Assembly: GCF_032477075.1 (NCBI RefSeq) | Contig: NZ_JAWDXO010000001.1 | Location: forward strand, 124,001 to 188,000 | DNA from: Fusobacterium sp. | Lineage (GTDB): Bacteria > Fusobacteriota > Fusobacteriia > Fusobacteriales > Fusobacteriaceae | Reading direction: 5' to 3' | Length of the DNA stretch: 64,000 bases | In this document: positions 8,484 through 16,951 of the stretch, one piece after another | Numbering within the stretch: position 1 is the stretch's first letter | Layout: each line of letters starts with the position of its first letter | Made by a program: the position numbers and the translations under genes | The notes under the pieces: generated by a model | Told to the model about the DNA's origin: nothing | Database searches by the model: none | The model's input: only the letters and a program-made list of their open reading frames with translations

Positions 8484-9473
8484 TCAGTCTTGATAACCAT
8501 TTGGATGATCTTTGTGCCATATCCAAGCTGTATCAATTATTTTTTCAAGTGTATTATATTTAGGGTTCCATTTTAATTCTTTCATAGCTTTTTCAGAACT
8601 TGCTACAAGTTTAGCAGGATCTCCAGCTCTTCGAGATGAGACTACTGCAGGAATAGGATGTTTAGTTACTTTTCTAGCAACTTCAATAACTTCTTTGACA
8701 GAAAATCCTTCTCCATTACCTAAATTGAATATTTCGCTTTCACCACCATTATTTAATCTTTTTAGAGCGAGAATATGTGCATCAGCAAGATCCATTACAT
8801 GAATGTAATCTCTGATACAGGTACCATCAGCAGTGGGATAATCATCTCCATATATTCCAATATGTTCTCTTTTTCCAAGAGCTACTTGAAGTATAATAGG
8901 GATAAGATGACTTTCTGGACTATGATCTTCTCCTATTTCACCAGTAGGATGAGCACCAGCAACATTGAAATATCTTAAAGCTGTATATTTTATTCCATAA
9001 GCTTTATCACACCATTTGAACATTTTTTCAACTGCAAGTTTACTTTCTCCATATGGGTTGGTAGGAAAAGTGTTGTCACTTTCAAGAATTGGTATATTTT
9101 CAGGTTCTCCATATGTGGCTGCTGTTGATGAGAAAACTATTTTGTTAACATTATATTTTTTCATAGCTTTTAATAAGCATAAAGTTCCATAAAAATTATT
9201 TTCAAAATATTTTAAAGGCTCTTCAATACTTTCACCAACTAAAGAAAAAGCAGCAAAATCAATTACACCATCTATTTTGTTATCATTAAATATTTTTTCC
9301 ATAAATTCATTATCTCTTAAATCACCCAAGACAAGTTTTGCTTTTTCATGAACTGCATCAACATGACCGGTTTGAAGATTATCAAGAACTATAACCTCTT
9401 CTCCACTATCAATAAGAGCTCTGGTAACATGACTTCCAATATATCCAGCTCCACCACAAACTAAAATTGCCAT
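8484..9473 (-). CDS. galE: UDP-glucose 4-epimerase
   Basis: A 329-aa extended short-chain dehydrogenase that interconverts UDP-galactose and UDP-glucose in the Leloir pathway. The NAD-binding GGAGYIGSH is at residues 7-15, the catalytic Ser/Tyr/Lys triad includes SSTAATYG and YGESK, and NLGNGEGFSV is present. Length is typical. It is the third gene of galK-galT-galE, 59 bases after galT, with a good ribosome site. Its product also supplies nucleotide sugars for LPS, which this outer-membrane organism needs. Confidence 0.96.
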   Translation of the reverse strand: MAILVCGGAGYIGSHVTRALIDSGEEVIVLDNLQTGHVDAVHEKAKLVLGDLRDNEFMEKIFNDNKIDGVIDFAAFSLVGESIEEPLKYFENNFYGTLCLLKAMKKYNVNKIVFSSTAATYGEPENIPILESDNTFPTNPYGESKLAVEKMFKWCDKAYGIKYTALRYFNVAGAHPTGEIGEDHSPESHLIPIILQVALGKREHIGIYGDDYPTADGTCIRDYIHVMDLADAHILALKRLNNGGESEIFNLGNGEGFSVKEVIEVARKVTKHPIPAVVSSRRAGDPAKLVASSEKAMKELKWNPKYNTLEKIIDTAWIWHKDHPNGYQD

Positions 9474-9532
9474 TTTATCCTCCTCAGAAAATAGTTTTCT
9501 ATATTATACATCATCTTTAAAAAAAATTTAAC

Positions 9533-11053
9533 CTAATTAATATTAATGTATTCAATGAATCTTGTTAAACCATTCTGTCCCTCAATATTTCTTTTGAATA
9601 CTCCAGCATCTTCAAGAACTCTGGAAAAAGTTATACCAATTTCATTTTTTAAAATATTTTTTATGTTTTCAGAAGTTATTTTCAGATATTTTTTATTAAT
9701 ATTAATAGCCCATTCTAGATGTTTTTCAACTTTAGTATCATTTTTGATTTTAGTTTTAAAATCAGATTCTGTCATATATCTTTCAAGTATTTCTAACTCC
9801 TCCTTCAGTCTTCCAGGAAGAACAGCAAGTCCCATAACTTCAATAAGACCTATATTTTCTTTTTTTATGTTATGTACATCTTCGTGTGGATGAAATATGC
9901 CTAAAGGATATAATTCAGTTGTTTTATTATTTCTAAGTACAAGGTCAAGTTCAAAATCTTTTCCTCTTCTTCTTCCAATAGGAGTAATAGTGTTATGTGG
10001 AATTTCATCAGAAAATGCATAAATATTTAAAGATTCATCATTATATTTTCTCCAATTATCAAGTATTTTTACAGCAAGTTCAACTAATTTTTTTCTATTA
10101 TGACTTTTTATTCTTATAACTGACATAGGCCATTTAACTATACCAGCTTCAATATCTTCAAACCCTTTAAAAATTAATGCTTTTTCTATGGGAGATTTTG
10201 CCATTGGAAACTCGTGATGCCCTCCTTGATAATGATCATGGCTTAAAATAGAACCTCCAACAATAGGAAGATCTGCATTTGATCCTATGAAATAATGTGG
10301 AACTTGTTCAACAAAAGCTGTTATTCTGCTAAAAGTATCTTTATTTATTTTCATAGGTCTATGTTCCTTTGAAAAAACAATAGCATGTTCATTATAATAA
10401 ACATATGGTGAATATTGAAGAAACCATTCTTCCCCTTCTAAAAAAAATGGAAGTATTCTATGATTTTGTCTGGCAGGATGATTTATTCTCCCTGTATATC
10501 CAACATTCTCATAGCATAAAAGGCATTTTGGATATGATGATAGTGGAAGAAGTCTTTCTTTTGCTATATCTCTTGGATCTTTTTCTGGTTTAGAAAGATT
10601 TACAGTTATTTCCATATCTCCATATTCTGTATTTGAGTACCAATGCATATTTTTGGCTATTCTATCTGTTCTTATATAATTAGTTTTCTGAGCAAATTCA
10701 TAATAATTATCTGTAGCTTTTTTTATTCCCCCAAGACTTGATATTTTAATAAACTTATCTATTACATGAGTAGCAGAGGGAGTTATCTTTCCCATTATTT
10801 CAGTATCAAAAAGCTCTCTGGTAGTAACAGTATCCTCTATTATTCCTTTTTCAACAGCCCAATTACAAATATTTTCCAATATTTTATTTGGATATTCAGG
10901 AATAATCTTTGAAGATATATCTGTATCTTTCCATTCTTCAAGTTTTAAAAGAGATATGATTTCATTCCTTGAGATGATTTCATCATATTTTCCTATAAGG
11001 TCATTTTTTATACCATAAGTTAAAAGCATTTTTATTTCTTCAAATATATTCAT
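9533..11053 (-). CDS. galT: UDP-glucose--hexose-1-phosphate uridylyltransferase, class II
   Basis: A 506-aa galactose-1-phosphate uridylyltransferase of the long GalT_2 class found in Firmicutes and relatives, not the ~350-aa E. coli type. The catalytic region reads GGSILSHDHYQGG, containing the active His residues. It converts Gal-1-P plus UDP-glucose to UDP-galactose plus Glc-1-P. The ATG overlaps the galK stop by one base (TAATG on the minus strand), so the two are translationally coupled. Confidence 0.95.
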   Translation of the reverse strand: MNIFEEIKMLLTYGIKNDLIGKYDEIISRNEIISLLKLEEWKDTDISSKIIPEYPNKILENICNWAVEKGIIEDTVTTRELFDTEIMGKITPSATHVIDKFIKISSLGGIKKATDNYYEFAQKTNYIRTDRIAKNMHWYSNTEYGDMEITVNLSKPEKDPRDIAKERLLPLSSYPKCLLCYENVGYTGRINHPARQNHRILPFFLEGEEWFLQYSPYVYYNEHAIVFSKEHRPMKINKDTFSRITAFVEQVPHYFIGSNADLPIVGGSILSHDHYQGGHHEFPMAKSPIEKALIFKGFEDIEAGIVKWPMSVIRIKSHNRKKLVELAVKILDNWRKYNDESLNIYAFSDEIPHNTITPIGRRRGKDFELDLVLRNNKTTELYPLGIFHPHEDVHNIKKENIGLIEVMGLAVLPGRLKEELEILERYMTESDFKTKIKNDTKVEKHLEWAININKKYLKITSENIKNILKNEIGITFSRVLEDAGVFKRNIEGQNGLTRFIEYININ

Positions 11054-12228
11054 TAAAAATCACCTAACTTTCTACTTCCATCTCCAATTTTAGCCACATA
11101 GAAATCAGCAGTTAACCCTGTTTTGTTTTTATATTTTTCTCCAACTGATTTGATAAATTCATCTATAAATTGATCTTTAACAATACTTACAGTACATCCT
11201 CCGAATCCAGCTCCAGTCATACGGGCTCCTATTACACCCTTGGCTTCCCAAGCGGCTTCTACTAAAGAATCTAATTCAAACCCTGTAACTTCATAATCAT
11301 CTCTTAAAGAAATATGTGATTGATTCATCAGTTTTCCAAAAGCCTCTACATCACCAGAATTTAATTTTTCAACAGCAGTTTTAGTTCTTTCATTTTCAGT
11401 TACTGCATGAGTTGCTCTTTTTAACTGTTCTTCATCAGTTATAAGATGCTTTACTTCATCAAATTTATCAACAGTAAGTTCTCCAAGATTTTTTATATGT
11501 ATTCCATTTTTATTTAAGATTTTAACTGCAGCTTCACAAGAGTTTCTTCTTTCGTTGTATTTAGAATCAGCAAGACCTCTTTTTTTATTTGTATTAGCTA
11601 TAACTATTGATGCACCATTTAATTTTACAGAAGCATAATGATATTCAAGAGTATTACAATCCAAAAGGATAGCATTGTCTTTTTTACCCATTCCTATAGC
11701 AAATTGATCCATTATTCCACAATTCACTCCTATAAAATTATTTTCAGCTTTCTGAGAAAGCTTCACCATTTCTATCATATCTATATTAAGATTAAAAATT
11801 TCCTTTAAAATAACTGATGTAAGAAGTTCAATTGAAGCCGAAGAAGAAAGTCCAGCACCATTTGGAATATTTCCAAAGAACAAAACATCAAATCCTTTAT
11901 CTATTTTATATTCTGCATCTATAAAAGTTTTTATTACTCCCTTAGGATAATTGGCCCAATTATCTGATGGAATATTTACAAGATTATCTAATGAAAACTC
12001 TTTTATTCCTAATTTTTTAAAATTTTTAGAGTACATTCTAAAAACTTTATCTTCTCTTTTTTTTATAACAGCATAAGTACCAAAATCCAAAGCACAGGGA
12101 AATACAAATCCACCATTATAATCAGTATGTTCTCCTATGAGATTTACTCTTCCAGGAGAAAAAAATACTTCAACAGTTCCAGAATAATTAAATAAAGTTT
12201 TAAAATCCTGTACTAAATCTTTTATCAT
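11053..12228 (-). CDS. galK: Galactokinase
   Basis: A GHMP kinase of 391 aa from ATG 12228, phosphorylating galactose. It carries GRVNLIGEHTDYNGG (residues about 26-40), the GHMP phosphate loop GAGLSSSASIE, and a C-terminal GGCTVSIV-type motif. The longer frame from a TTG at 12249 is rejected because that codon falls just upstream of and against the GGAGG site (12245-12241), which instead lies 12 bases before the ATG. First gene of the gal operon. Confidence 0.95.
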   Translation of the reverse strand: MIKDLVQDFKTLFNYSGTVEVFFSPGRVNLIGEHTDYNGGFVFPCALDFGTYAVIKKREDKVFRMYSKNFKKLGIKEFSLDNLVNIPSDNWANYPKGVIKTFIDAEYKIDKGFDVLFFGNIPNGAGLSSSASIELLTSVILKEIFNLNIDMIEMVKLSQKAENNFIGVNCGIMDQFAIGMGKKDNAILLDCNTLEYHYASVKLNGASIVIANTNKKRGLADSKYNERRNSCEAAVKILNKNGIHIKNLGELTVDKFDEVKHLITDEEQLKRATHAVTENERTKTAVEKLNSGDVEAFGKLMNQSHISLRDDYEVTGFELDSLVEAAWEAKGVIGARMTGAGFGGCTVSIVKDQFIDEFIKSVGEKYKNKTGLTADFYVAKIGDGSRKLGDF

Positions 12229-12283
12229 AATTATATTCAACCTCCACAAATTCTTTTCTAAAAATCTAATCTATCTTAATATA

Positions 12284-12311
12284 AGTATATAGTATAAATC
12301 ATTTTTAACAA
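12284..12311 (-). promoter_or_regulatory. Probable gal operon promoter
   Basis: On the minus strand TTGTTA (12311-12306), a 16-base spacer and TATACT (12289-12284) stand about 40 bases before the galK ribosome site. It is weaker than the divergent promoter, and the shared 170-base gap is where a ROK repressor would bind. Confidence 0.5.
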
Positions 12312-12362
12312 CTAAAATTATGAAAAAATGATCTAACTTTATAAACTTAGTAAAATAAGATT

Positions 12363-12391
12363 TTGAATTTTTCTGAAAAATATTGTATAAT
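12363..12391 (+). promoter_or_regulatory. Promoter of the ROK regulator
   Basis: TTGAAT (12363-12368), 17-base spacer, TATAAT (12386-12391), 26 bases before the regulator ATG. A strong match, divergent from galK. Confidence 0.7.
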
Positions 12392-12417
12392 AAATATATA
12401 GAAGAAAGGGGAGAAAT

Positions 12418-13587
12418 ATGAAAACAGCAAGTGCAAAGATAAAAACTTTGGAATTCATAAAAAACAGCAATGGAATTTCAAGAATAGAGTTAGCTAAAGA
12501 GCTGGATATTACCCCAGCAGGAATCGGAAAAATAGTAAATGGATTTCTAAAAAAAGGAATTATAAAAGAATATGGTGAAGGAATTTCTACTGGTGGGAGA
12601 AAACCTCTTATATTAAGAATAAATGAAGAAAATATAGGAATGATTTTGGGGATATCACTAGCACCAAGATTTATTCAAGTATCTATTGGAGACATAAATG
12701 GCAAAGTATTAAAAACTGTAAAGTATTCATTAGAGAAAAAGTTATTAATGAAAGAAAATAACATACTTAAAACGGTTGAAACTATTATAAAAAAAGAATT
12801 GAATAGAAATAAGGAAATATCAATAATATCTATTATAATGAATGGAATGGTTGAGAGTGAAACTGGAATATCTATTTTTTCTCCACATTATAATTGGAAA
12901 AATATAAAACTTAAAGAATTAATAGAAAAAAAGTTCAATAAAAGAGTTTTTATAGAAAATGATGTGAGAGGTATGGCCCTTACTGAAAAAATATTTGGTT
13001 CTTGTAAGGACAAACATAATTTTGTTGTATTAAGTATAGGAGATGGAGTTGGAGGAAGTATTTTTCTTAATAATTCACTTTATAAAGGATATGGATCTAT
13101 TTCAGGGGAACTAGGACATATGGTGGTGAAAAGAAATAGTTCAGAAAAATGTTCATGTGGAAAAAGAGGATGTCTGGAGACTGAAGTGTCAAATGTCGCT
13201 GTTATTAAAAAAATAATCTCTCAAATAAAGTTAAATAATTACAGTAGTCTTAAGAATATTCTCAATGAAAAAGGAACATTAAATATGGAAGATATAATAA
13301 AAGCTGTGAAAGAGAAGGATATGCTTACTCTAAATATAATGAATGAAGCTATTTATCTTACTGCCCATGCTATAGATGGAATAATTTCGGTAATTAATCC
13401 TGAAAAAATAGTTCTTTTTGGTGCTATATTTAAGAGCAGTTTCTTATTAAAAACACTTGTCAATGAAATAAAAAAAGTAACATTAGATGAACAAAATTAT
13501 GAAATAAAAGTCTCAGAATTTTCTGATAATATTTATGAACTTTCTCCATTTGCTGTAGCTAACTACAATATATTTAAGGAAATATAA
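12418..13587 (+). CDS. ROK-family transcriptional regulator (likely gal repressor)
   Basis: A 389-aa protein with an N-terminal winged helix-turn-helix (about 1-65, ELAKELDITPAGIGKIVNGF) fused to a ROK sugar-kinase-like domain. The zinc-binding segment CSCGKRGC is near residue 245. Proteins with this architecture (NagC, XylR, Mlc) are sugar-responsive repressors. Its divergent position next to galKTE makes it the best candidate gal regulator; the effector is not deducible. Ribosome site AAGGGGAG. Confidence 0.9.
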   Translation: MKTASAKIKTLEFIKNSNGISRIELAKELDITPAGIGKIVNGFLKKGIIKEYGEGISTGGRKPLILRINEENIGMILGISLAPRFIQVSIGDINGKVLKTVKYSLEKKLLMKENNILKTVETIIKKELNRNKEISIISIIMNGMVESETGISIFSPHYNWKNIKLKELIEKKFNKRVFIENDVRGMALTEKIFGSCKDKHNFVVLSIGDGVGGSIFLNNSLYKGYGSISGELGHMVVKRNSSEKCSCGKRGCLETEVSNVAVIKKIISQIKLNNYSSLKNILNEKGTLNMEDIIKAVKEKDMLTLNIMNEAIYLTAHAIDGIISVINPEKIVLFGAIFKSSFLLKTLVNEIKKVTLDEQNYEIKVSEFSDNIYELSPFAVANYNIFKEI

Positions 13588-13592
13588 AAATT

Positions 13593-13626
13593 AAACTGCA
13601 GATAACAGTTATATCTGCAGTTTTTT
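13593..13626 (+). terminator. Terminator of the ROK regulator
   Basis: AAACTGCAGATA pairs perfectly with TATCTGCAGTTT (12-bp stem, 7-base loop), followed by a T-run. Confidence 0.88.
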
Positions 13627-13743
13627 AAAGTTAATTTTTATTAAAATAGAACAATTTAATTTCACTGATAATTGTTAATAAATTTAAAGGAATAGAAAAA
13701 ATAAAAAGTAAAATTAAAATAAAATATTTTAAGGGAGAGTTAT

Positions 13744-14784
13744 ATGAAAAATAAAAAAGTTGGATTGGCACCAGGAACTCTTGTATATACAGGGGAACTA
13801 AAAGATGAGAGAATTAAAATCACCTTTTATTCGTATAATGATAGAACTGTAAAAAAAGTAATCAAGAATTCTCTTACTGAGTTATTTTCTTTTAATGAAA
13901 AAGGTTTTGTAAATTGGATAGTGATTGAAGGAGTACATGATGTTGAGTTAATAAAAAAAATAGGAGTTCTTTATGAAATAGATAATTTAATATTGGAAGA
14001 TATTTTAAATATAAATCAACGTCCAAAATTTGAAGAGAGAGATAAATATATAGTTATTTTTTTAAAGTTGATATATTTAAATAAAAAAACTAATGAAATT
14101 GAATATGAACAGATATCTTTCATTTTAGGAGAAGATTATTTAATAACTTTTCAAGAAAAATCTGAAAATATTTTTGAAAATTTACAAGAAAGAATAGAAA
14201 AAGGAATAGGAAAAATAAGAAAGAAAAAGGAAAATTATCTAACTTATGCACTTCTTGATATTATTGTAGATAATTATTTTTTAATTTTAGAAAATTTTGA
14301 AGAAAGAATGGAAATTTTGGAAGAGGAAATAATCAAGAATCCATCTAAAAAAATTATAGAAGATATTATAAATTTAAAAAAAGAAATTTCAAAATTTAAA
14401 AGAAATGTTATGCCTATTAAGGAAATTTTAACAAAAATTTCAAATATTGATTATTTTGATGAGAGTATGAATATATACTTAAAAGATCTTCGTGATCATG
14501 GAACTATTGTCTATGAAAGTATAGAAATAATTTACAATAGAAGTAGTGATTTAATTCAACTTTGTCATTCATCAATAGGAAATAATATGAATGAAATAAT
14601 GAGAATATTGACAACTATATCTACTATTTTTATACCTTTGAGTTTTTTATCTGGAGTCTATGGAATGAATTTTCAATATATGCCTGAACTATCTTGGGAA
14701 TATGGATATTATTTTATCTTGGGATTAATGTTTATTGTTGTTGCAGGAATGACTTTATTTTTTAAAAGAAAGAACTGGTGGTAA
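13744..14784 (+). CDS. corA: CorA-family divalent cation channel
   Basis: A 346-aa CorA-type Mg2+/Co2+ channel. It has a large cytoplasmic N-terminal domain with long charged helices and two C-terminal membrane helices. The signature YGMNF is at about residue 304, followed by the MPEL loop and a basic C-terminal tail (FFKRKNWW). It would act as a homopentamer for Mg2+ uptake, paralleling the MgtC-family gene 11 kb away. It is monocistronic, with GGGAGAG before the ATG and a terminator after. Confidence 0.95.
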   Translation: MKNKKVGLAPGTLVYTGELKDERIKITFYSYNDRTVKKVIKNSLTELFSFNEKGFVNWIVIEGVHDVELIKKIGVLYEIDNLILEDILNINQRPKFEERDKYIVIFLKLIYLNKKTNEIEYEQISFILGEDYLITFQEKSENIFENLQERIEKGIGKIRKKKENYLTYALLDIIVDNYFLILENFEERMEILEEEIIKNPSKKIIEDIINLKKEISKFKRNVMPIKEILTKISNIDYFDESMNIYLKDLRDHGTIVYESIEIIYNRSSDLIQLCHSSIGNNMNEIMRILTTISTIFIPLSFLSGVYGMNFQYMPELSWEYGYYFILGLMFIVVAGMTLFFKRKNWW

Positions 14785-14796
14785 AAGGCTGAAGAT

Positions 14797-14830
14797 AAAA
14801 AACAGCTATTAAGTTTTGATAGCTGTTTTT
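14797..14830. terminator. Bidirectional terminator between corA and the FMN-binding gene
   Basis: AAAAACAGCTAT pairs with ATAGCTGTTTTT, with A- and T-runs on both sides, between two convergent genes. Confidence 0.85.
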
Positions 14831-14842
14831 TACAAAAAATTA

Positions 14843-15145
14843 TTATTTTTTTAAAGCATCTGCCACAGCTTCTTTAAATCCTTGAGAAGTATAAGTAGCA
14901 CCTGCTACATCATCAACTTCAACAGATTGTTTAGCTATAATTTCAGAAGTTAGTTTTTCAATAGCTGGCTCAGCTATTCTTTTAGTATCTTTCATTTCTA
15001 AAACTTTTATAGCAATAATTTTATCTCCATCTTTTTCAACAGAAACTTTGATTTCATCTTTGTATCCAAATCCTATACCTTCTGAAGCTGCAAAAACAAC
15101 AATTGAAGATATAATTAATGAAGCAGAAATAATTAATTTTTTCAT
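14843..15145 (-). CDS. Small secreted FMN-binding domain protein
   Basis: A 100-aa protein with a cleavable signal peptide (to about residue 19, VVFA-A) and one FMN_bind domain. The segment DDVAGATYTSQGF matches the motif in which a Thr carries covalently bound FMN in RnfG, NqrC and related proteins. Such small stand-alone domains work in extracytoplasmic electron transfer. Flavinylation needs an ApbE transferase, not in this window. AGGAGG precedes the ATG. Confidence 0.82.
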   Translation of the reverse strand: MKKLIISASLIISSIVVFAASEGIGFGYKDEIKVSVEKDGDKIIAIKVLEMKDTKRIAEPAIEKLTSEIIAKQSVEVDDVAGATYTSQGFKEAVADALKK

Positions 15146-15633
15146 TTTGTTCCTCCTAATATATTTTAAGTAATGTTTAAGATAAAGAAATTAATAAAGA
15201 TAATAGCTAGAACAGCTGTTTTTAAATTTTTCTGATTCTAATTAAAAGAGTTTTCCTTTATTCAGAGTATGTTTTACTAAAAGAGCTTTAAAGAAGATAG
15301 TTGATATCTAAAAATTCTTACTTTTTAATACAACTAATCAATATTCTTCTAAATTATTGTAATAAGATTTTCATAGTGACTTTTTCTAGATAAAATAAGT
15401 AAATTTTAACATTTTTAATGGAAAATATTATTTTAGTAAAATTTATATCTTTATCAATGACTTCAAAAAGTAATATTAACTTAACAAAATATCTACAAAA
15501 TTTATAATAGATTTTTTATTTTAATATACTCATCTTAAAAAGAAAGTTAAAATGATGGATAGCATATAGTTATTATATACAATAAATTTTGAAAAAAAGC
15601 AATAAAAAATATTTTATTTGTGTTTAAATACTA
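15146..15633. other. Non-coding stretch left of the integrated element
   Basis: About 490 bases, very AT-rich. It must hold the promoter of the minus-strand FMN-binding gene, but I cannot pick a convincing one. No frame with a plausible start, no RNA gene and no clear terminator are visible. In the ancestral chromosome this sequence continued directly into the obgE promoter. Confidence 0.5.
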
Positions 15634-15669
15634 TGAAGAAAACTTGCAAAAATGTATAAATTAAGGTAA
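15634..15669 (+). repeat. Left attachment repeat (att copy 1)
   Basis: 36 bases identical to 29002-29037 in direct orientation, beginning TGAAGAAAACTTGC and ending AAATTAAGGTAA. Flanking bases differ on both sides. The right end of this copy runs into a perfect inverted repeat (AAGGTAA-T-TTACCTT, 15663-15677). Confidence 0.9.
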
Positions 15670-15775
15670 TTTACCTTCTGATTATTGAAAAGCTAGAAAA
15701 CACTGTATTTCCTAGCTTTCATTTAACAGATAAACCATATAAAGTTGTATAAAATCGTATAAAACTTTGTAGGTT

Positions 15776-15794
15776 GCACCCAAATAGTACCCAA
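15776..15794 (+). other. Candidate integrase arm-type sites, left end
   Basis: GCACCCAA (15776-15783) and GTACCCAA (15787-15794) lie 11 bases apart just past the integrase stop. A matching pair with the same 11-base spacing sits inside the right end at 28941-28959. Just left are two GTATAAAA copies 10 bases apart (about 15747-15764). Confidence 0.5.
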
Positions 15795-15797
15795 ATC

Positions 15798-16817
15798 TTA
15801 AATTAAATCTATGGCTTTTTTAAGCTCCTCAATATCTTTGTGAGTATAAATCTTTTCAGTCATATCATAATTACTGTGCCCAATAATTTTAGCTATTGAT
15901 ACTTTGTTTGCATCAGCATTACTCAATAAACTAGCAAAGGTATGCCTACAATCATGAATAGTGTGTTCCATATCTAATTTATCCATCAATTTTTTAAAGT
16001 ATGTTGAGTATGTTTGATAAGATAATTCTTTTTCTTTTTTACTGATAATAAGATATTCATTACTTAGGGACATTCTGGCTTTGATAAATGGCAGTATTTT
16101 CATGTTGATAGGAATAAGCCTATTCTTTCCTGCTTCTGTTTTTATTCCACCTCTTATAGTCCTATTCTCAAGGTCTATATCCTGATTTTTAATAGTTAAA
16201 AGTTCTCCCACTCTCATACCAGTATATATCATAATTAGTATTGTATCTATCCATTCTAATTCTTTATATTTCCAAAGCTTAGTTATTTCCTCATCAGTAA
16301 AGATTTTTCTTTCAAGTATCTTTTCAACCTTTCCTAACTCTATAAATTGGGTATAATCCTTCTCTATTATATCATATTTTAAAGCATACTTAAATAATTG
16401 GTTGAGCATCCTTTTTATGTTTCTTTTACTAGATTCTGATAACTCAAGATTATTCATAAACTCTTGAAGGTGCATTGTCTTGAGTTGTGCTATCTTTCTA
16501 TCTTTTAAAGGTTTAAAATGTGTATAGTTGCTTTCATAATTGCTCTGTGAAAGCTTTGAGAGTTTTTTAAAGTGCATCTCTTTCCATCTGTTATAAATAT
16601 CATCTATAGTTAAATTTTCAACTTCAATATTATATGGATCAAATTTAAAAGTTATAAGGTTTTCTAGTGCTTCTTTTCTAGTTTCAAAGTATCCAACTGT
16701 TTTCCTAATCTGTCTACCTTTGCAGATATCAAAGCCTATTGTTTTAATAGCTCTCCAAGGCTTGCGTCTATTTCCAGTAACTTTATAGACAGTTCCAAAG
16801 CCATTTGGATTCTTCAT
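15798..16817 (-). CDS. int: Tyrosine recombinase integrase
   Basis: A 339-aa phage-type integrase. It has an N-terminal AP2-like arm-binding domain (about 1-55), a SAM-like core-binding domain (about 60-155) and a C-terminal catalytic domain. Catalytic residues visible are Arg in TGMRVGELL (about 200), HDCRH (about 287), the GHSNYDMT His (about 313) and Tyr in KIYTHKD (about 323). It performs insertion and excision between the 36-bp repeats, the nearest of which is 130 bases downstream. AAAGGAG precedes the ATG by nine bases. Confidence 0.95.
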   Translation of the reverse strand: MKNPNGFGTVYKVTGNRRKPWRAIKTIGFDICKGRQIRKTVGYFETRKEALENLITFKFDPYNIEVENLTIDDIYNRWKEMHFKKLSKLSQSNYESNYTHFKPLKDRKIAQLKTMHLQEFMNNLELSESSKRNIKRMLNQLFKYALKYDIIEKDYTQFIELGKVEKILERKIFTDEEITKLWKYKELEWIDTILIMIYTGMRVGELLTIKNQDIDLENRTIRGGIKTEAGKNRLIPINMKILPFIKARMSLSNEYLIISKKEKELSYQTYSTYFKKLMDKLDMEHTIHDCRHTFASLLSNADANKVSIAKIIGHSNYDMTEKIYTHKDIEELKKAIDLI

Positions 16818-16838
16818 ATAATCACGCTCCTTTATAAA

Positions 16839-16894
16839 ATAACCAAGGTGTGATATAATACAATTGGTGGTTGTTTATATGTAACCTTGGTTAT
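16839..16894. promoter_or_regulatory. 11-bp inverted repeat around divergent promoter elements upstream of int
   Basis: ATAACCAAGGT (16839-16849) and ACCTTGGTTAT (16884-16894) are perfect inverted copies. Between them is a plus-strand extended -10 (TGATATAAT, 16851-16859). On the minus strand a weaker TTACAT/TATTAT pair with an 18-base spacer faces int. This looks like an operator controlling int and the small plus-strand transcript. Confidence 0.5.
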
Positions 16895-16942
16895 ATATTT
16901 ACTCCTGCAGCTCCTACTAAATAATAGGAGCTGTTTTTTTTT
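16866..16942 (+). ncRNA. Candidate ~75-nt small RNA between int and the tail-fibre gene
   Basis: An extended -10 promoter (16851-16859) is followed about 50 bases on by a perfect 9-bp hairpin, CAGCTCCTA/TAGGAGCTG (16908-16933), and nine T (16934-16942). The T-run exists only on the plus strand, although every annotated gene nearby is on the minus strand. No reading frame with a ribosome site lies between promoter and terminator. No homologue is recognised. Confidence 0.45.
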
Positions 16943-16951
16943 ATTTTCCTC

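Noticed and set aside
8380..8526. N-terminal extension of the response regulator into galE
   Set aside because: No receiver-domain homology in the extension; the AGGAGG-preceded ATG at 8379 gives the normal protein length.
15689..15719. Hairpin AAAGCTAG/CTAGCTTT as an integrase terminator
   Set aside because: The stem is good but no T-run follows on either strand.
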